DNA of 64,000 nucleotides from Pontibacter anaerobius. GTDB taxonomy: Bacteria > Bacteroidota > Bacteroidia > Cytophagales > Hymenobacteraceae. Shown piece by piece: positions 52,501 through 61,573 of this stretch. Location of the stretch: positions 124,001-188,000 of the forward strand of contig NZ_JAPFQO010000009.1 of the NCBI RefSeq assembly GCF_026241195.1, given 5' to 3'. The notes below the pieces were generated by a model, which worked only from the letters and a program-made list of their open reading frames with translations, did no database searches and was not told the origin of the DNA. Position 1 is the first letter of the stretch, and the number at the start of each line of letters is the position of its first letter. Both the position numbers and the translations under genes were made by a program.

Positions 52501-55362
52501 TGGACTGGCGCATTGGTTCTCGCCGATATACTCCGCAAAGAAATCTGTTGTCTTGGTTAGTTGCCCGGTTTCAAAGGCTGTTCCGGCTGGAGTGGTTCCC
52601 AGCAGCTTACCGCCTTTCAGTTGGTCGTACCAGTTGATGGAGCCAGTTTGTACTTCTGCCTGGAGTGTGGTGGCGGTGTTGAAGCAGATATCCTTTACTC
52701 CCGTAATAACAGGCGCATCAGGCAGCGGCTTAACCGTTACCTGCATCTGGTCTGTGGTGAAGCAGGTGCCGGTGTACACAGTATAAGTTAAAGTATAAGT
52801 ACCCACTTCTGAGGGCGTGAACGTGCCATCCTCTGAAGCATACTTTGAACCGCTCCACTTGCCGCCTGCCGGGCTGGCACCAAGTATAAACTTGCCTGTA
52901 TTCAGGCAGACCTCTACTTCCTTCTGCTCCACTGCGGCCTGCGCCACATCGGTCACGTTAACCGTCATCTGGTCAGAGTTGCTACAGCCTTTGGCATTGG
53001 TGTAAGTATAAATCAGCACAAAAGAACCTTTACCGTTTGGAATGAATTCTCCTTCAGTACTCACATGCGCACCGCTCCACACACCTCCCGCTGGACCTAC
53101 CTGCAGCTGCAGTGGGGTAGGGTCGTCGCAGACGGTAAGGTCGGGTCCGGCGTTTACCTCCGGCAGTGGGTTAACGGTAACAGTTACGGTAGCAGTGCTG
53201 CTGCAGCCGGTGGCGCTGTTGTAGCCTGTCACCGTGTAAGTAGTGGTTTCGGCAGGGGAGGCGGTAATTTCTGCTCCCGAAGTCGAACTCAAGCCTATGG
53301 CCGGAGCCCAGGTGTAGGTATCGGCGCCGCTGGCAGAAAGTATAGCTGTGCCCTGGCTCTGGCATATTTCCTGTGCGTTAGCTGTCACCTGTACCTCCGG
53401 CAGCGGGTTCACCTCCAAAGTAAAGGTAGTGGTGCTGGTACAGCCTGTCTCCATGTTGGTGCCGGTGATGGTATAGGTCGTGGTCTCGGTTGGATTTGCG
53501 GTAACGGTGTTGCCGGTAGTGGCGCTCAGCCCGGTAGCCGGTGCCCAGGTATAGGTGTCCGCACCTTCCACACTGAGCGTGGTGCCGCCGCCGATACAGA
53601 TGGCCGGTTCAGAGGATGTTACCTTTAGCTCTGGCAGCGGATTTATAACAATCTGCTGCGTTGCCGCCTCAGAAACTCCGCACTCATTTGTTGCAACCAA
53701 ACTGACGGTGTACGTGCCCGCCTCGCTAAAATTTATACTTGGGTAAGCCGAACTGGCATCAGTTCCATCTGCAAATGTTACTGCACCCGGACCTGTAACA
53801 GACCAGTTATACTTACTAATGGTGCCTTGCTGTGCGTCATAAGCAGGTGCGTGGGCATTGTTTTTCGTTGTAAAGGAAATCGTCTGAGGGCCGCAGTATA
53901 CTTGCAGGGGTGGCAGCTGCACCAGCGGTTTATCTTTTATGGTGATGGTTGTCTCCTTGAGCGATGTCTGGCAGCTGTTGCTGGCCGTCAGGCCGATGGT
54001 ATAAGTGCCGGCTTTGTTAAACTGGAAAACCGCGTTTTTTGAGTTTGCGTCTGTGTCCTGCGTAAACACCCATCCCTCTGCCGGGCTAACCCGCCAGGTA
54101 TAGGTAGCCTCAGCGCCTCTAGAAGTATTGGTTGCTTCAAAAATAGCCGGCACACATGTATTATCCCCGCTCAAACTGAAGTCGGCCACAGGGGCTTCTT
54201 CTATGGTAATGGTTTTCTCGATGCTGCTGGAGGTACACTTGGTATTGATGCCTGTCGGGGTGGCCGTGAGACGGATGGTATAGGTGCCGGGCTCGGTAAA
54301 CTTCACCCAGGGGTTGTTCGTCTTGAAGTTGCCGGAGGTATACTCCCATCCCTGCGCCGGGGAAATCTCCCACTCCACCACATAGCTGGTAGGGCTTCCG
54401 CTGGTGGCATTGGCGTTAAAGCCCTCTATGGTTTTATCTGTCAGTTTTATAGCTGTGTTCAGGCAGGCTTTTCCAATTCCAAAATCCGCAATCGGGCCTT
54501 TAGATATTTTAATGCCGCCTACCGTGGCCGGAGTAGTGCCGCAGGGGTTAGTGGCCGTGGCGCTCAGAGTAAAGGCACGTCCCGGCATCTTCATGGACGA
54601 CTCCGTGAACGTATGCTCAATAGTCTTCGGCAGGTTGGCGTGCGTAAACGTCATTGGAGCCGAGCCGTCATCAAACTGGAAAGTATAAACGGTCTGAGCT
54701 GAGTTGCCCTCTGTGTTCAGGATGTCGAAAGTGAAGGTGGCGGGGGCGCAATCGTTGGTGTTGCCGCGGCTGGCGAGGCCAAGGCTGGGGTTACTGCCAA
54801 TAAACACGCGCTCCTCGTGCGTGTTGCTGCAGCCGTGAGCATCATAAGCGGTTACTGTCAGCTTAAAGCTGCCGCCTGACCTGTACGTATGGGAAGCGGT
54901 CTCAAACACTTTTCCGAAACTATCGCTAGTTCCGTCACCCCAGTTTACCTCATAGCGGGTGTTTGTGGCTTTGGTGATCGAGGCGTTTTCAATGGTCAGT
55001 TCAAATGTGGAGACATTGCCGGCATAGCTACAGGAGGTGAAGAACGTGATCGGGTCTGCTACCGTGGCGTCCGGACCATTAGTTACCGACATCTCCTCTG
55101 AGGTGGCCTCGCAACCATCGGCCTGTACGGTTTTTACGGTGTAGGTTCCGCTTTCCGTAACGGTTATACTTGGAGTAGTGGCTCCGTTAGACCAAAGGTA
55201 ACTCTCAGCCTCGCTGGCCGAAAGTATAACCTGGCCTGAGGTACAAAGATTACCAGAGCTTGAAATAGATGGAGTACAAGTTTGGGCGTAGGTGTAGGTG
55301 GTAAAGGCACTCCAAAGCTGCAACAGTAGCAGGCATAAAATGCCTTGGGCAGGTAAACGCAT
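49510..55362 (-). CDS. Giant T9SS type B secreted repeat protein (about 1950 aa)
   Basis: A 1950-residue surface protein from the ATG at 55362, which starts the signal peptide (about 1-27, TYTYAQ); the frame up to 55467 is unlikely. Order: PKD-like repeats (about 130-570, with NWGDGTSDSF), three units of about 78 residues with TYTWAPATGLS and NPLPEV (about 575-800), cysteine-containing Ig-like blocks (about 740-1060), then at least six SprB-like repeats of about 90-100 residues (about 1060-1720, with WFRRVV or WYKRVV and a repeated Cys). The last 90 residues (IDIPNTFTPNQDGINDTW to GSVTIVK) are a T9SS type B sorting domain. It is probably an adhesin or gliding/surface polymer. The PorP-like partner follows. 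Confidence 0.9.
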   Translation of the reverse strand: MRLPAQGILCLLLLQLWSAFTTYTYAQTCTPSISSSGNLCTSGQVILSASEAESYLWSNGATTPSITVTESGTYTVKTVQADGCEATSEEMSVTNGPDATVADPITFFTSCSYAGNVSTFELTIENASITKATNTRYEVNWGDGTSDSFGKVFETASHTYRSGGSFKLTVTAYDAHGCSNTHEERVFIGSNPSLGLASRGNTNDCAPATFTFDILNTEGNSAQTVYTFQFDDGSAPMTFTHANLPKTIEHTFTESSMKMPGRAFTLSATATNPCGTTPATVGGIKISKGPIADFGIGKACLNTAIKLTDKTIEGFNANATSGSPTSYVVEWEISPAQGWEYTSGNFKTNNPWVKFTEPGTYTIRLTATPTGINTKCTSSSIEKTITIEEAPVADFSLSGDNTCVPAIFEATNTSRGAEATYTWRVSPAEGWVFTQDTDANSKNAVFQFNKAGTYTIGLTASNSCQTSLKETTITIKDKPLVQLPPLQVYCGPQTISFTTKNNAHAPAYDAQQGTISKYNWSVTGPGAVTFADGTDASSAYPSINFSEAGTYTVSLVATNECGVSEAATQQIVINPLPELKVTSSEPAICIGGGTTLSVEGADTYTWAPATGLSATTGNTVTANPTETTTYTITGTNMETGCTSTTTFTLEVNPLPEVQVTANAQEICQSQGTAILSASGADTYTWAPAIGLSSTSGAEITASPAETTTYTVTGYNSATGCSSTATVTVTVNPLPEVNAGPDLTVCDDPTPLQLQVGPAGGVWSGAHVSTEGEFIPNGKGSFVLIYTYTNAKGCSNSDQMTVNVTDVAQAAVEQKEVEVCLNTGKFILGASPAGGKWSGSKYASEDGTFTPSEVGTYTLTYTVYTGTCFTTDQMQVTVKPLPDAPVITGVKDICFNTATTLQAEVQTGSINWYDQLKGGKLLGTTPAGTAFETGQLTKTTDFFAEYIGENQCASPRTRVTVIVRPEIAAPVVAPVNICGAGKATLVAQGSASKYNWYDASGNLLVNQGNKVYEPTVEQTSAFYVEAVIGTCAGPRTQVLVTVNPKLDNNTITAPEIVCANAPLSITGTEPVGGSGAGTYTYQWMSSLNGSTFTNIQGATGKVYQSQEGLALPTWFKRIVYSDGCMLASEAVKVDVIPAITKNELREVPAICSGQAPEEIQGVLAGGAEPYTYTWYVSSDNTNFTKIENSNSANYKPTTPLTANTWYKRVVQSGSCNASTSNTVMVRVMPPISKNLITGTQTVCESDAAILIGQAPEGGFGPGSYTFYWEFKKTGGEYREIPNSRGNSTQDWTAQNLTETTTFRRVVISGSCAVSTSDPITVTVNPKLLNLIAGDQEVCQGGTPTLLTSLTLTTGGEAGKYNYTWEYRSEGDANFMPAPGNNTRADGSYQPGSLSKTSLFRRKVTSGGCTSYSEPVKVTVNPIIENYNIKASQSVYAGTKPAPLTGLNTAPLKGGNGKYSYRWEFSTDGVNFDPAEGNNQNPDYTFPRGLYKDTWYRRVVLSGGCEVVSNEVQITVIAEIANNIIKSDQTICIGNVPERLEGELPKGGEGNFNYRWESSVKGDKSGFVTAQGYNGSPNDGQSFQPGPLSQDTWFRRIATSGAYTDISNAILITVKPELSNNVVLSGTQTVCYGEAPATLVGSEPAGGSGNPAYLWEQSNSRNGIFTPAPGQNDRKDYTPYPLKENTWFRRVVTSASCGSLTSNAVEVKVTPLPDMPTAQGASICAGLSTTLTATGKGGRLEWYASAAGGSPLGTGSTFKTQALLHTTTFYVQEVQSCASKRLPVTVTVTEPELSAGPDVTVVKGRGVQLQASGGLTYSWAPAVGMDNPSIANPTLTPEKTTVYTVTATTEGGCTFSDEVVVVVLPFIDIPNTFTPNQDGINDTWEIENIDKYSNCKVQIFNQWGNQVFSSEGYKQPWDGRQNGNPLPMATYYYIIKLDRNEKPLTGSVTIVK

Positions 55363-56410
55363 ATACTTTAGCTGTAGATATTCTTTATATAGTTCCTCTT
55401 TTGGTTTAACATCTGGTTGTAAACTCAGCCAGTAGCCATGCCCATTTATGCTATGTCTTAGTAACACAGTCTCAGAGCTTTAAAAAACATTAAATTACTG
55501 CTGTTGCACTGTCAGTAGCCTATCAAGTATAAGTCCAATAGATGACTGATGCTGACACACCAAGATTAAGTGTATTTGTGGGGGCTAAAGTTCAATAACT
55601 GGCAAAATTTTTAATTTTTTTTACATCTGTCTGAAACTTTAATTTTTTGGACTTCGTATATAGCTGATTTTTTGTGATTTACTGCTCTTTTCTTCTTGCC
55701 TGAAAAGAAGGTTAGTTAATACACCGTGTAGAGGCAATAGGATAGTGTTTGCTTTTACTCCCCAAACGACTGTTCTGTTAACGTAGATTGTACTATTCTA
55801 TTCTTATTGTGCTGGCTTCATGCTGCGATCCTATAGTAATGTTTTAAATTCAGCATATATATTTATTATAAATTTTATTTATATAATCATTGAAATAGTT
55901 ATAAAAAATAGATTTACATACTTTTCCCTGCCTATCCTAGAGCTTCTGTGAGCTACATGGTGACAGTATCTATCCTTTATATTGATAATGTCATATATTG
56001 GTTTGTATGCGGTTTTCAGATATGCCAATGGCTATTAAACTAAAGTATAGGTAAATGAGCTTAAAGAGTGAATTTTGAATATATGGATATGTGAATTTTG
56101 GTATATTAAGTAATTGTTCTTTTTTAATAGAACTTAATAAAATTATAAACCTTCGTGTGGAGAAGGCCGTATTTCAGACAAACACACAAGACCTAATGCT
56201 GATGCTTTGATGCTACGGTTTATAAGACAAAAAAGCGACGCTTCTGCTGGAAGCGCCTGAGGAGGCAACAAGAGCCCGGCTTTTCTTAACAACTGGTGTA
56301 AGTATTAAAGCGCTATGGTTTGGCCTTAGAGGGCAGTTTGTGAAGTTGATTAGAATGAGGCAGTGCAGAATACCAACGTTTACTTATGACCCAAAAAAGT
56401 ACTCAACCAC
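55363..56410. other. About 1 kb AT-rich gap with no gene, upstream of the EPS locus
   Basis: Between divergent genes, about 1048 bases. It is AT-rich, with no protein frame or tRNA seen, apart from a small hairpin CGCTTC-TGCTG-GAAGCG near 56240. Promoters of the giant protein and of the exopolysaccharide locus must lie here; TATACTT copies are at about 55362, 55525 and 56044. Confidence 0.55.
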
Positions 56411-57805
56411 ATGAATAAATATAAACACTACTACAGTTTTAACAGAGTCCTTCTGTTATTTCTTGACGTTACGCTTATCGCTTTTGCTTTTAAGATCTCA
56501 AACCTGATCCGTTACGGTAGCCTGGATCTTGATCACCAGTATAACATCTTTTTTGTGCTATTTGCTCTGGTGTGGTGGATCGTTTCCGGCTTCTCTAACT
56601 TCGTGGTTAGGGTGGATAGCTTCCTTCCGATAGACAAGCGCCTGGGCAACCTGATCAACGTGTTTGTGATGCACGCGCTTATTCTGGCTAGCTGTATCGT
56701 TGTGTTTAACCTGGAGGAGCTTTCCCGACTGTTGCTGCTGTATACTTACTTATCTACAGCCTTACTGATCGGTGTGAGTCGCCTGATCATGTTCCAGATG
56801 AACCGCTATTTCACTAACTCGGACATGGCGCACACCCGCTACGTTATAGTTGGTACAGGCCCGGCCGCAGCCTCGCTACATCATACGTTGAGCAACAACG
56901 ACGAGATAGGCACAAAATTCATGGGCTTCTTTGATGATGCAGCCGACATGAGCAGCGCCTTCAGCAGCCAGGTGCAGGGTAACATAGAAGACCTGAAGGA
57001 TTACTGCCTGCAGCACAGCATCGATGAGATTTACTATACCAAGCCACTTACCGATGAGGCCCAGATAGACGAACTGACTGAGTTTGCCAACGATAACTTT
57101 ATTTACCTGCGCCTTGTACCGGACTTCAGCGCGATAGTTAAGAAGGATGTGAGCGTATACTTTTACCATAACATCCCGATGCTGAGTATGCGTAACGAGC
57201 CGCTGGAACTTGCTTCTAACCGTGTTGTAAAGCGTATTTTCGACATCGTGTTCTCCCTGAGTGTGATTCTGCTGATCTTCCCGATCTTGTTCCCGATCAT
57301 AGCCCTGCTTATAAAGCTGGAATCGAAAGGTCCGATTTTCTTTAAGCAGTTGCGCCCTGGTAAGAAAAACAGGCTGTTTGTGTGCTACAAATTCAGAACG
57401 ATGCGCGTGAACAATAATACTGAGCTTCAGGCAACTAAGAACGACCCACGCATTACCCGCTTCGGTGCCTTTATGCGCAAGACAAGTTTAGACGAACTGC
57501 CGCAGTTTTTCAACGTACTGCTAGGAGACATGTCGGTTGTAGGACCACGCCCGAACCTGGTGTCGCAGCTAGACCAGTACTCCAAGGTTATCTCAAAGTA
57601 TAAAATGCGCCACTTCGTTACTCCGGGTATTACAGGTTATGCACAGGTAAGCGGTTACCGCGGCGAGACCAAGGAAGTACACCTGATGGAGAAGCGCGTA
57701 GAGTACGACGTGATGTACATGGCCAAGTGGAGTTTTATGATGGACATGAAAATTATCTTCCTTACTGTTTGGAACATGATAAAAGGCGAAAAAAATGCTT
57801 ACTGA
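56411..57805 (+). CDS. Undecaprenyl-phosphate sugar phosphotransferase (WcaJ-like)
   Basis: A 464-residue initiating enzyme of the polyprenyl glycosylphosphotransferase family. Four spans (about 10-125), a Rossmann-like region with YVIVGTGPAAASLHH (about 145), a fifth span (about 275-300), and the C-terminal bacterial sugar transferase domain: RPGKKNRLFVCYKFRTMR, LDELPQFFNVLLGDMSVVGPRP and the PGITGYAQVSGYRGE stretch. It moves a sugar-1-phosphate, often glucose or galactose, onto undecaprenyl phosphate, starting repeat-unit assembly. It heads the locus and overlaps the next gene by 11 bases. Confidence 0.93.
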   Translation: MNKYKHYYSFNRVLLLFLDVTLIAFAFKISNLIRYGSLDLDHQYNIFFVLFALVWWIVSGFSNFVVRVDSFLPIDKRLGNLINVFVMHALILASCIVVFNLEELSRLLLLYTYLSTALLIGVSRLIMFQMNRYFTNSDMAHTRYVIVGTGPAAASLHHTLSNNDEIGTKFMGFFDDAADMSSAFSSQVQGNIEDLKDYCLQHSIDEIYYTKPLTDEAQIDELTEFANDNFIYLRLVPDFSAIVKKDVSVYFYHNIPMLSMRNEPLELASNRVVKRIFDIVFSLSVILLIFPILFPIIALLIKLESKGPIFFKQLRPGKKNRLFVCYKFRTMRVNNNTELQATKNDPRITRFGAFMRKTSLDELPQFFNVLLGDMSVVGPRPNLVSQLDQYSKVISKYKMRHFVTPGITGYAQVSGYRGETKEVHLMEKRVEYDVMYMAKWSFMMDMKIIFLTVWNMIKGEKNAY

Positions 57806-58613
57806 TACGATACAAGAACAACCTGTAACTGCCGAGCCACCTATAAAAGAGAAGCGCCAGCTTCTCGGCTCCCTTATCTCGGCAGGCTCTTTTAATGACT
57901 TTGTGAACCACGTTTTCTGGCTCACCGACCATAAGGAATCCTCTTATGTATGCTTTGCCAATGTGCACATGCTGATGGAGGCACAGCAGGATAAGGATTT
58001 CCAGAACCTGCTCAACAACGCAGACATCGCCTCGCCGGACGGGGGACCGCTGTCTAAACTAATGAAGCTGCTTTACGGACAGCACCAGGATCGCGTGCCA
58101 GGTATGGACCTGATGCCGCGCTTACTGCAGGAAGCTGCCAAGAGGGGAAAGTCCGTTTTCTTCTACGGCTCCACAGACCAGGTGCTGGAGGCGGTGGTAG
58201 CGCGTACCAAGACCGATCTGCCGCACCTGCGCGTGGCCGGCTCTTACTCCCCGCCTTTCCGGAAATTAACGCATATAGAAGATACCGCCATCACGAACAT
58301 GATCAATGACTCCGGGGCTGACCTGGTGTTCGTGGCGCTGGGCTGCCCTAAGCAGGAGCGCTGGATGGCCGACCACAAAGGGCAGGTGAAAGCCTGTATG
58401 CTGGGTGTAGGGCAGGCCTACATGACCTATGCCGGGCTGGAGAAGCGCCTTCCGAAGTGGGCACGTGACCTGAGCCTGGAGTGGACCTACCGTTTATGGC
58501 AGGAACCGGGCCGCCTCTGGAAACGCTACCTGGTTACAAACACAAAGTTTTTGTACGAGGTGGTTAAAATGATGCTGCTGAAGCGGCCGCGCCGAATGCA
58601 GCTCAGCAGATAA
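57795..58613 (+). CDS. WecG/TagA/CpsF-family glycosyltransferase
   Basis: A 272-residue GT26-type glycosyltransferase. The family core shows CFANVHMLMEA, PDGGPLSKLMKLL, VPGMDLMPRLLQEA, the FFYGST turn, and LVFVALGCPKQERWM near residue 180, all characteristic of WecG/TagA. It normally adds the second sugar (ManNAcA, ManNAc or similar) to the undecaprenyl-linked primer. The start overlaps the previous gene (57795 versus stop 57805), so the two are translationally coupled. The C-terminal basic tail (about 250-272, KRPRRMQLSR) may bind the membrane. Confidence 0.93.
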   Translation: MLTDTIQEQPVTAEPPIKEKRQLLGSLISAGSFNDFVNHVFWLTDHKESSYVCFANVHMLMEAQQDKDFQNLLNNADIASPDGGPLSKLMKLLYGQHQDRVPGMDLMPRLLQEAAKRGKSVFFYGSTDQVLEAVVARTKTDLPHLRVAGSYSPPFRKLTHIEDTAITNMINDSGADLVFVALGCPKQERWMADHKGQVKACMLGVGQAYMTYAGLEKRLPKWARDLSLEWTYRLWQEPGRLWKRYLVTNTKFLYEVVKMMLLKRPRRMQLSR

Positions 58614-59003
58614 CCCAAGTGAAAAATCAAGTGCTTAGGATGATATGGAGGAGAATGATAGAGCACCATTACCGGCAAAAGCAAACATACGGATGTTACC
58701 GCCGGGCAGTAGTACAATTTTACAAAAAGGTGAAGTGCGCCAGAAAGTTATCGCTTCAGCTGCACTCCATAGCCTCACAGGGTATTTTTACCCCTTATGC
58801 CGGTATTAAAACGGCCCACGCAGGCAGCCATATCCTCGTTAGGCGAAATGCTGAAGTATAATGTCTCTCAGAAAAAAATCATTCCTGTTAAATCAAAATA
58901 TATAAATCTCCGTATTTACTACAGAAGTGGCCGCAGAAGTAGTACAATATTGCGGATGCAGCCTTTATATGACGTTTAACCCTTAACCCTTTACAAAATA
59001 TAG
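58614..59003. other. 390 bp gap between the WecG-like and rfbF-like genes
   Basis: A frame at 58619-58861 (GTG start) reads 80 residues with a lysine-, arginine- and histidine-rich composition but no recognisable family and no clean coding pattern, so I treat it as non-coding. Two similar stretches are present: GCAGTAGTACAATTTTAC (58705-58722) and GAAGTAGTACAATATTGC (near 58940). A short leader or attenuator before the rfbF-like gene is possible. Confidence 0.4.
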
Positions 59004-59807
59004 ATGAAAGCAGTTATACTTGCCGGTGGCTACGGTACAAGAATTAGCGAAGAAAGTGGTGTGCGCCCAAAACCGATGGTGGAAATTGGCGGAAAGCCGA
59101 TCCTCTGGCACATCATGAAGATCTACTCACATTATAACATCAATGAATTTATAATATGCTGCGGCTATAAAGGCCACATCATTAAAGAATACTTTGCCAA
59201 CTATTTCCTTTACAACTCTGATGTTACCTTCGATATGCGCAGTAACGGCATGGAGGTACATAAGAATAATACCGAATCGTGGAAAGTGACGCTGGTGGAT
59301 ACCGGTGAGGGAACCATGACAGGTGGCCGCCTGAAGCGTGTAAAAGACTATGTGGGCGATGAGACCTTCTGCCTGACTTACGGCGACGGTGTGAGTGATG
59401 TGAACATAGCGGAGGCGGTGGAGTACCATAAGTCGCAGGGCACTAAAGCCACACTGACGGCAGTGCAGCAGCCGGGCCGTTTCGGAGCGTTCACGCTTTC
59501 ATCTGAGGCTACCTTGGTGCCGCAGTTTAAAGAAAAGCCGACCGGCGGCGACATGCCCTGGATCAATGGTGGCTTCTTTGTGCTGGAACCGAGCGTTTTC
59601 GATTATATAGAGGATGACAGCACCATTTGGGAGCGTGGCCCATTGGAGTCGCTGGCCGAAGAGGGTGATCTTTCTGCTTACCGTCACCGCGGTTTCTGGC
59701 AGCCAATGGATACCCTACGCGACAAGCACGTGCTGGAAGACCTGTGGCAGAGCGGCAAAGCCCCTTGGAACGTGTGGCATAAAATGCTGTCGGGCGCAGT
59801 GAACTAA
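59004..59807 (+). CDS. rfbF: Glucose-1-phosphate cytidylyltransferase
   Basis: A 267-residue nucleotidyltransferase with the RfbF-type opening [33 protein letters not shown], and the [13 protein letters not shown] segment ([16 protein letters not shown]), then [15 protein letters not shown]. It makes CDP-glucose from CTP and glucose-1-phosphate. Close homology to RfbF (rather than RmlA or GalU) is indicated by the length, the GTRISEE and the FDM...[18 protein letters not shown] region. It is followed 63 bases later by an epimerase-type enzyme. The usual next enzyme, CDP-glucose 4,6-dehydratase, is not in this window. Confidence 0.93.
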   Translation: MKAVILAGGYGTRISEESGVRPKPMVEIGGKPILWHIMKIYSHYNINEFIICCGYKGHIIKEYFANYFLYNSDVTFDMRSNGMEVHKNNTESWKVTLVDTGEGTMTGGRLKRVKDYVGDETFCLTYGDGVSDVNIAEAVEYHKSQGTKATLTAVQQPGRFGAFTLSSEATLVPQFKEKPTGGDMPWINGGFFVLEPSVFDYIEDDSTIWERGPLESLAEEGDLSAYRHRGFWQPMDTLRDKHVLEDLWQSGKAPWNVWHKMLSGAVN

Positions 59808-59870
59808 GCGCGCATACATTCTCATCAACAAGAACCCAACCCCTTTTCTTACTATATACATTTCATCCAA

Positions 59871-60956
59871 ATGAAAATACTGATAACCGGAAACATGGGC
59901 TATGTTGGCCCTGGCGTGGTAGAGCGCCTGCGTGCCGCATACCCAGAGGCAACCTTAGTAGGCTACGACATGGCATACTTTGCCTCCTGCCTCACCAACG
60001 CTCCTATACTTCCTGAGAGCCGCCTGGACATGCAACTGTACGGTGATGTGCGTACCATGCCAGCCGAAGTGCTGAACGGTGTGGATGCCGTGGTGCACCT
60101 GGCCGCCATCTCCAACGACCCGATGGGCAAGAAGTATGAGGACATCACCATGGATGTTAACTACAAGTCGAGCGTGCGCATTGCCGAGATGGCCAAGGCT
60201 GCCGGCGTAAAGAACTACGTTTTCGCCTCCAGCTGCAGCATGTATGGCGCAGCCTCCGAGCAAGCAAAAACGGAAGATTCTGAGCTTAACCCGCTTACAG
60301 CCTATGCCCGCTCTAAAGTAGCTACCGAGAAAGACCTGAAGCCCCTTGCCGGTGATGGCTTTACTGTAACCTGCCTCCGCTTTGCCACTGCCTGCGGCAT
60401 GAGCGACCGCCTGCGCCTGGACCTGGTGCTGAACGACTTTGTGGCAGGAGCTGTGGCAACTGGTAAGATCAACATCCTGAGCGACGGCACCCCTTGGCGG
60501 CCGCTGATACACGTGCATGACATGGCGCGTGCCATTGAGTGGGCTGTAACTCGACAGCCATCAAACGGTGGAGAGTATCTGGCCGTGAACACAGGCTCTA
60601 ACGAGTGGAACTACCAGGTATACGAACTGGCAAATGCTGTAGCGGAACTGATTCCGGGAGTGGATGTGTCGGTTAACAAGGATGCCGCCCCGGATAAGCG
60701 CTCGTATCGCGTAAACTTCGATCTGTTTAAGCAGCTGGCCCCTAATCACCTACCACAGTATACCCTGCGCCAGGCCATTGAGGAACTGCACGAGGGATTG
60801 AAGGCGATGGAGTTCAAAGACGGTGACTTCCGTAACTCCCTGCTGATGCGCCTGATGGTGCTGAACAGCCTGCAGGAAACGCAAAAGATAAACGAGCAAC
60901 TGCAGTGGCAGCGAAACAGCTCCAAAGTATCAGAAGCCGAATTAGAAACAGCCTAA
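59871..60956 (+). CDS. NAD-dependent epimerase/dehydratase (extended SDR)
   Basis: A 361-residue extended SDR. Nucleotide fold GNMGYVGPGVVERL (residues 7-20), HLAAISNDPMGKKYED, the SSCSMYGAA stretch and the catalytic YARSK motif, then substrate-side motifs DGTPWRPLIHVHDMARAI and YRVNFDLFKQLAP. The RPLIHVHDMARA motif is typical of sugar-nucleotide epimerases and dehydratases. The exact reaction cannot be set; by context it acts on CDP- or another NDP-sugar. The product of this gene probably feeds the RmlC-type epimerase that begins 8 bases downstream. Confidence 0.9.
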   Translation: MKILITGNMGYVGPGVVERLRAAYPEATLVGYDMAYFASCLTNAPILPESRLDMQLYGDVRTMPAEVLNGVDAVVHLAAISNDPMGKKYEDITMDVNYKSSVRIAEMAKAAGVKNYVFASSCSMYGAASEQAKTEDSELNPLTAYARSKVATEKDLKPLAGDGFTVTCLRFATACGMSDRLRLDLVLNDFVAGAVATGKINILSDGTPWRPLIHVHDMARAIEWAVTRQPSNGGEYLAVNTGSNEWNYQVYELANAVAELIPGVDVSVNKDAAPDKRSYRVNFDLFKQLAPNHLPQYTLRQAIEELHEGLKAMEFKDGDFRNSLLMRLMVLNSLQETQKINEQLQWQRNSSKVSEAELETA

Positions 60957-60964
60957 GCTATACT

Positions 60965-61528
60965 ATGATTTTCACTGAAACGAAGCTCAAAGGAGCTTAT
61001 ATAATTGATGTAAAGCGCATCGAGGATGAGCGCGGATTCTTTGGCCGTTCCTTCTGCCAGAAAGAATTTGAAGAGTATGGCCTGACCAACGACATCCGTC
61101 AGACCAATGTGTCTTATAACAAGAAGAAGGGCACCCTGCGTGGTATGCACATGCAACTGGCCCCGAATGAGGAAACCAAGCTGGTTCGCTGTACCCGTGG
61201 CGCCATCTACGATGTGATCATCGATATGCGCCCGGATTCAGAGACGTATAAGCAGTGGATTGGCGTGGAGCTGACAGCCGATAACTACCGTATGCTATTC
61301 GTGCCGGAAGGATTTGCCCATGGCTTCATCACGCTGGAAGACAACACTGACGTGACATACCAGGTAACGGAGTTTTACACTCCAGGGGCAGAGCAGGGCA
61401 TACGCTGGAACGACCCTGCCTTTAACATCGAGTGGCCGATAGAGCCGGTGGTGATCTCCGAAAAAGACCAGGCACATCCGGATTTTACGGATAAACAGGA
61501 AACTTCTAAAGGCAAGCTGCTGGTGTAA
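60965..61528 (+). CDS. dTDP-4-dehydrorhamnose 3,5-epimerase family protein
   Basis: A 187-residue RmlC-like cupin from the ATG at 60965 (the frame from 60905 overlaps the previous gene). The family motifs are clear: IEDERGFFGRSFCQKEFEEY, RQTNVSYNKKKGTLRGMHMQ, VRCTRGAIYDVIIDMRPDS, and EGFAHGFITLEDNTDVTYQV, with the histidine in RGMHMQ as the catalytic base candidate and the tyrosine in TYQVTEFY. It probably epimerises at C3/C5 of a 4-keto-sugar nucleotide. It follows the SDR gene by eight bases. Confidence 0.9.
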   Translation: MIFTETKLKGAYIIDVKRIEDERGFFGRSFCQKEFEEYGLTNDIRQTNVSYNKKKGTLRGMHMQLAPNEETKLVRCTRGAIYDVIIDMRPDSETYKQWIGVELTADNYRMLFVPEGFAHGFITLEDNTDVTYQVTEFYTPGAEQGIRWNDPAFNIEWPIEPVVISEKDQAHPDFTDKQETSKGKLLV

Positions 61529-61573
61529 TACCGGCAGCTTTTGCTTCTTCAAAACCAAAATTTATACTTCAAG

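Noticed and set aside
58619..58861. 80-residue frame with a GTG start between the WecG-like and rfbF-like genes
   Set aside because: No family, biased basic composition; the region looks non-coding. A small gene cannot be fully excluded.
60905..60964. Extended N-terminus of the RmlC-like enzyme from 60905
   Set aside because: It overlaps the SDR gene by 52 bases and the family starts at the MIFTETKLKG sequence at 60965.
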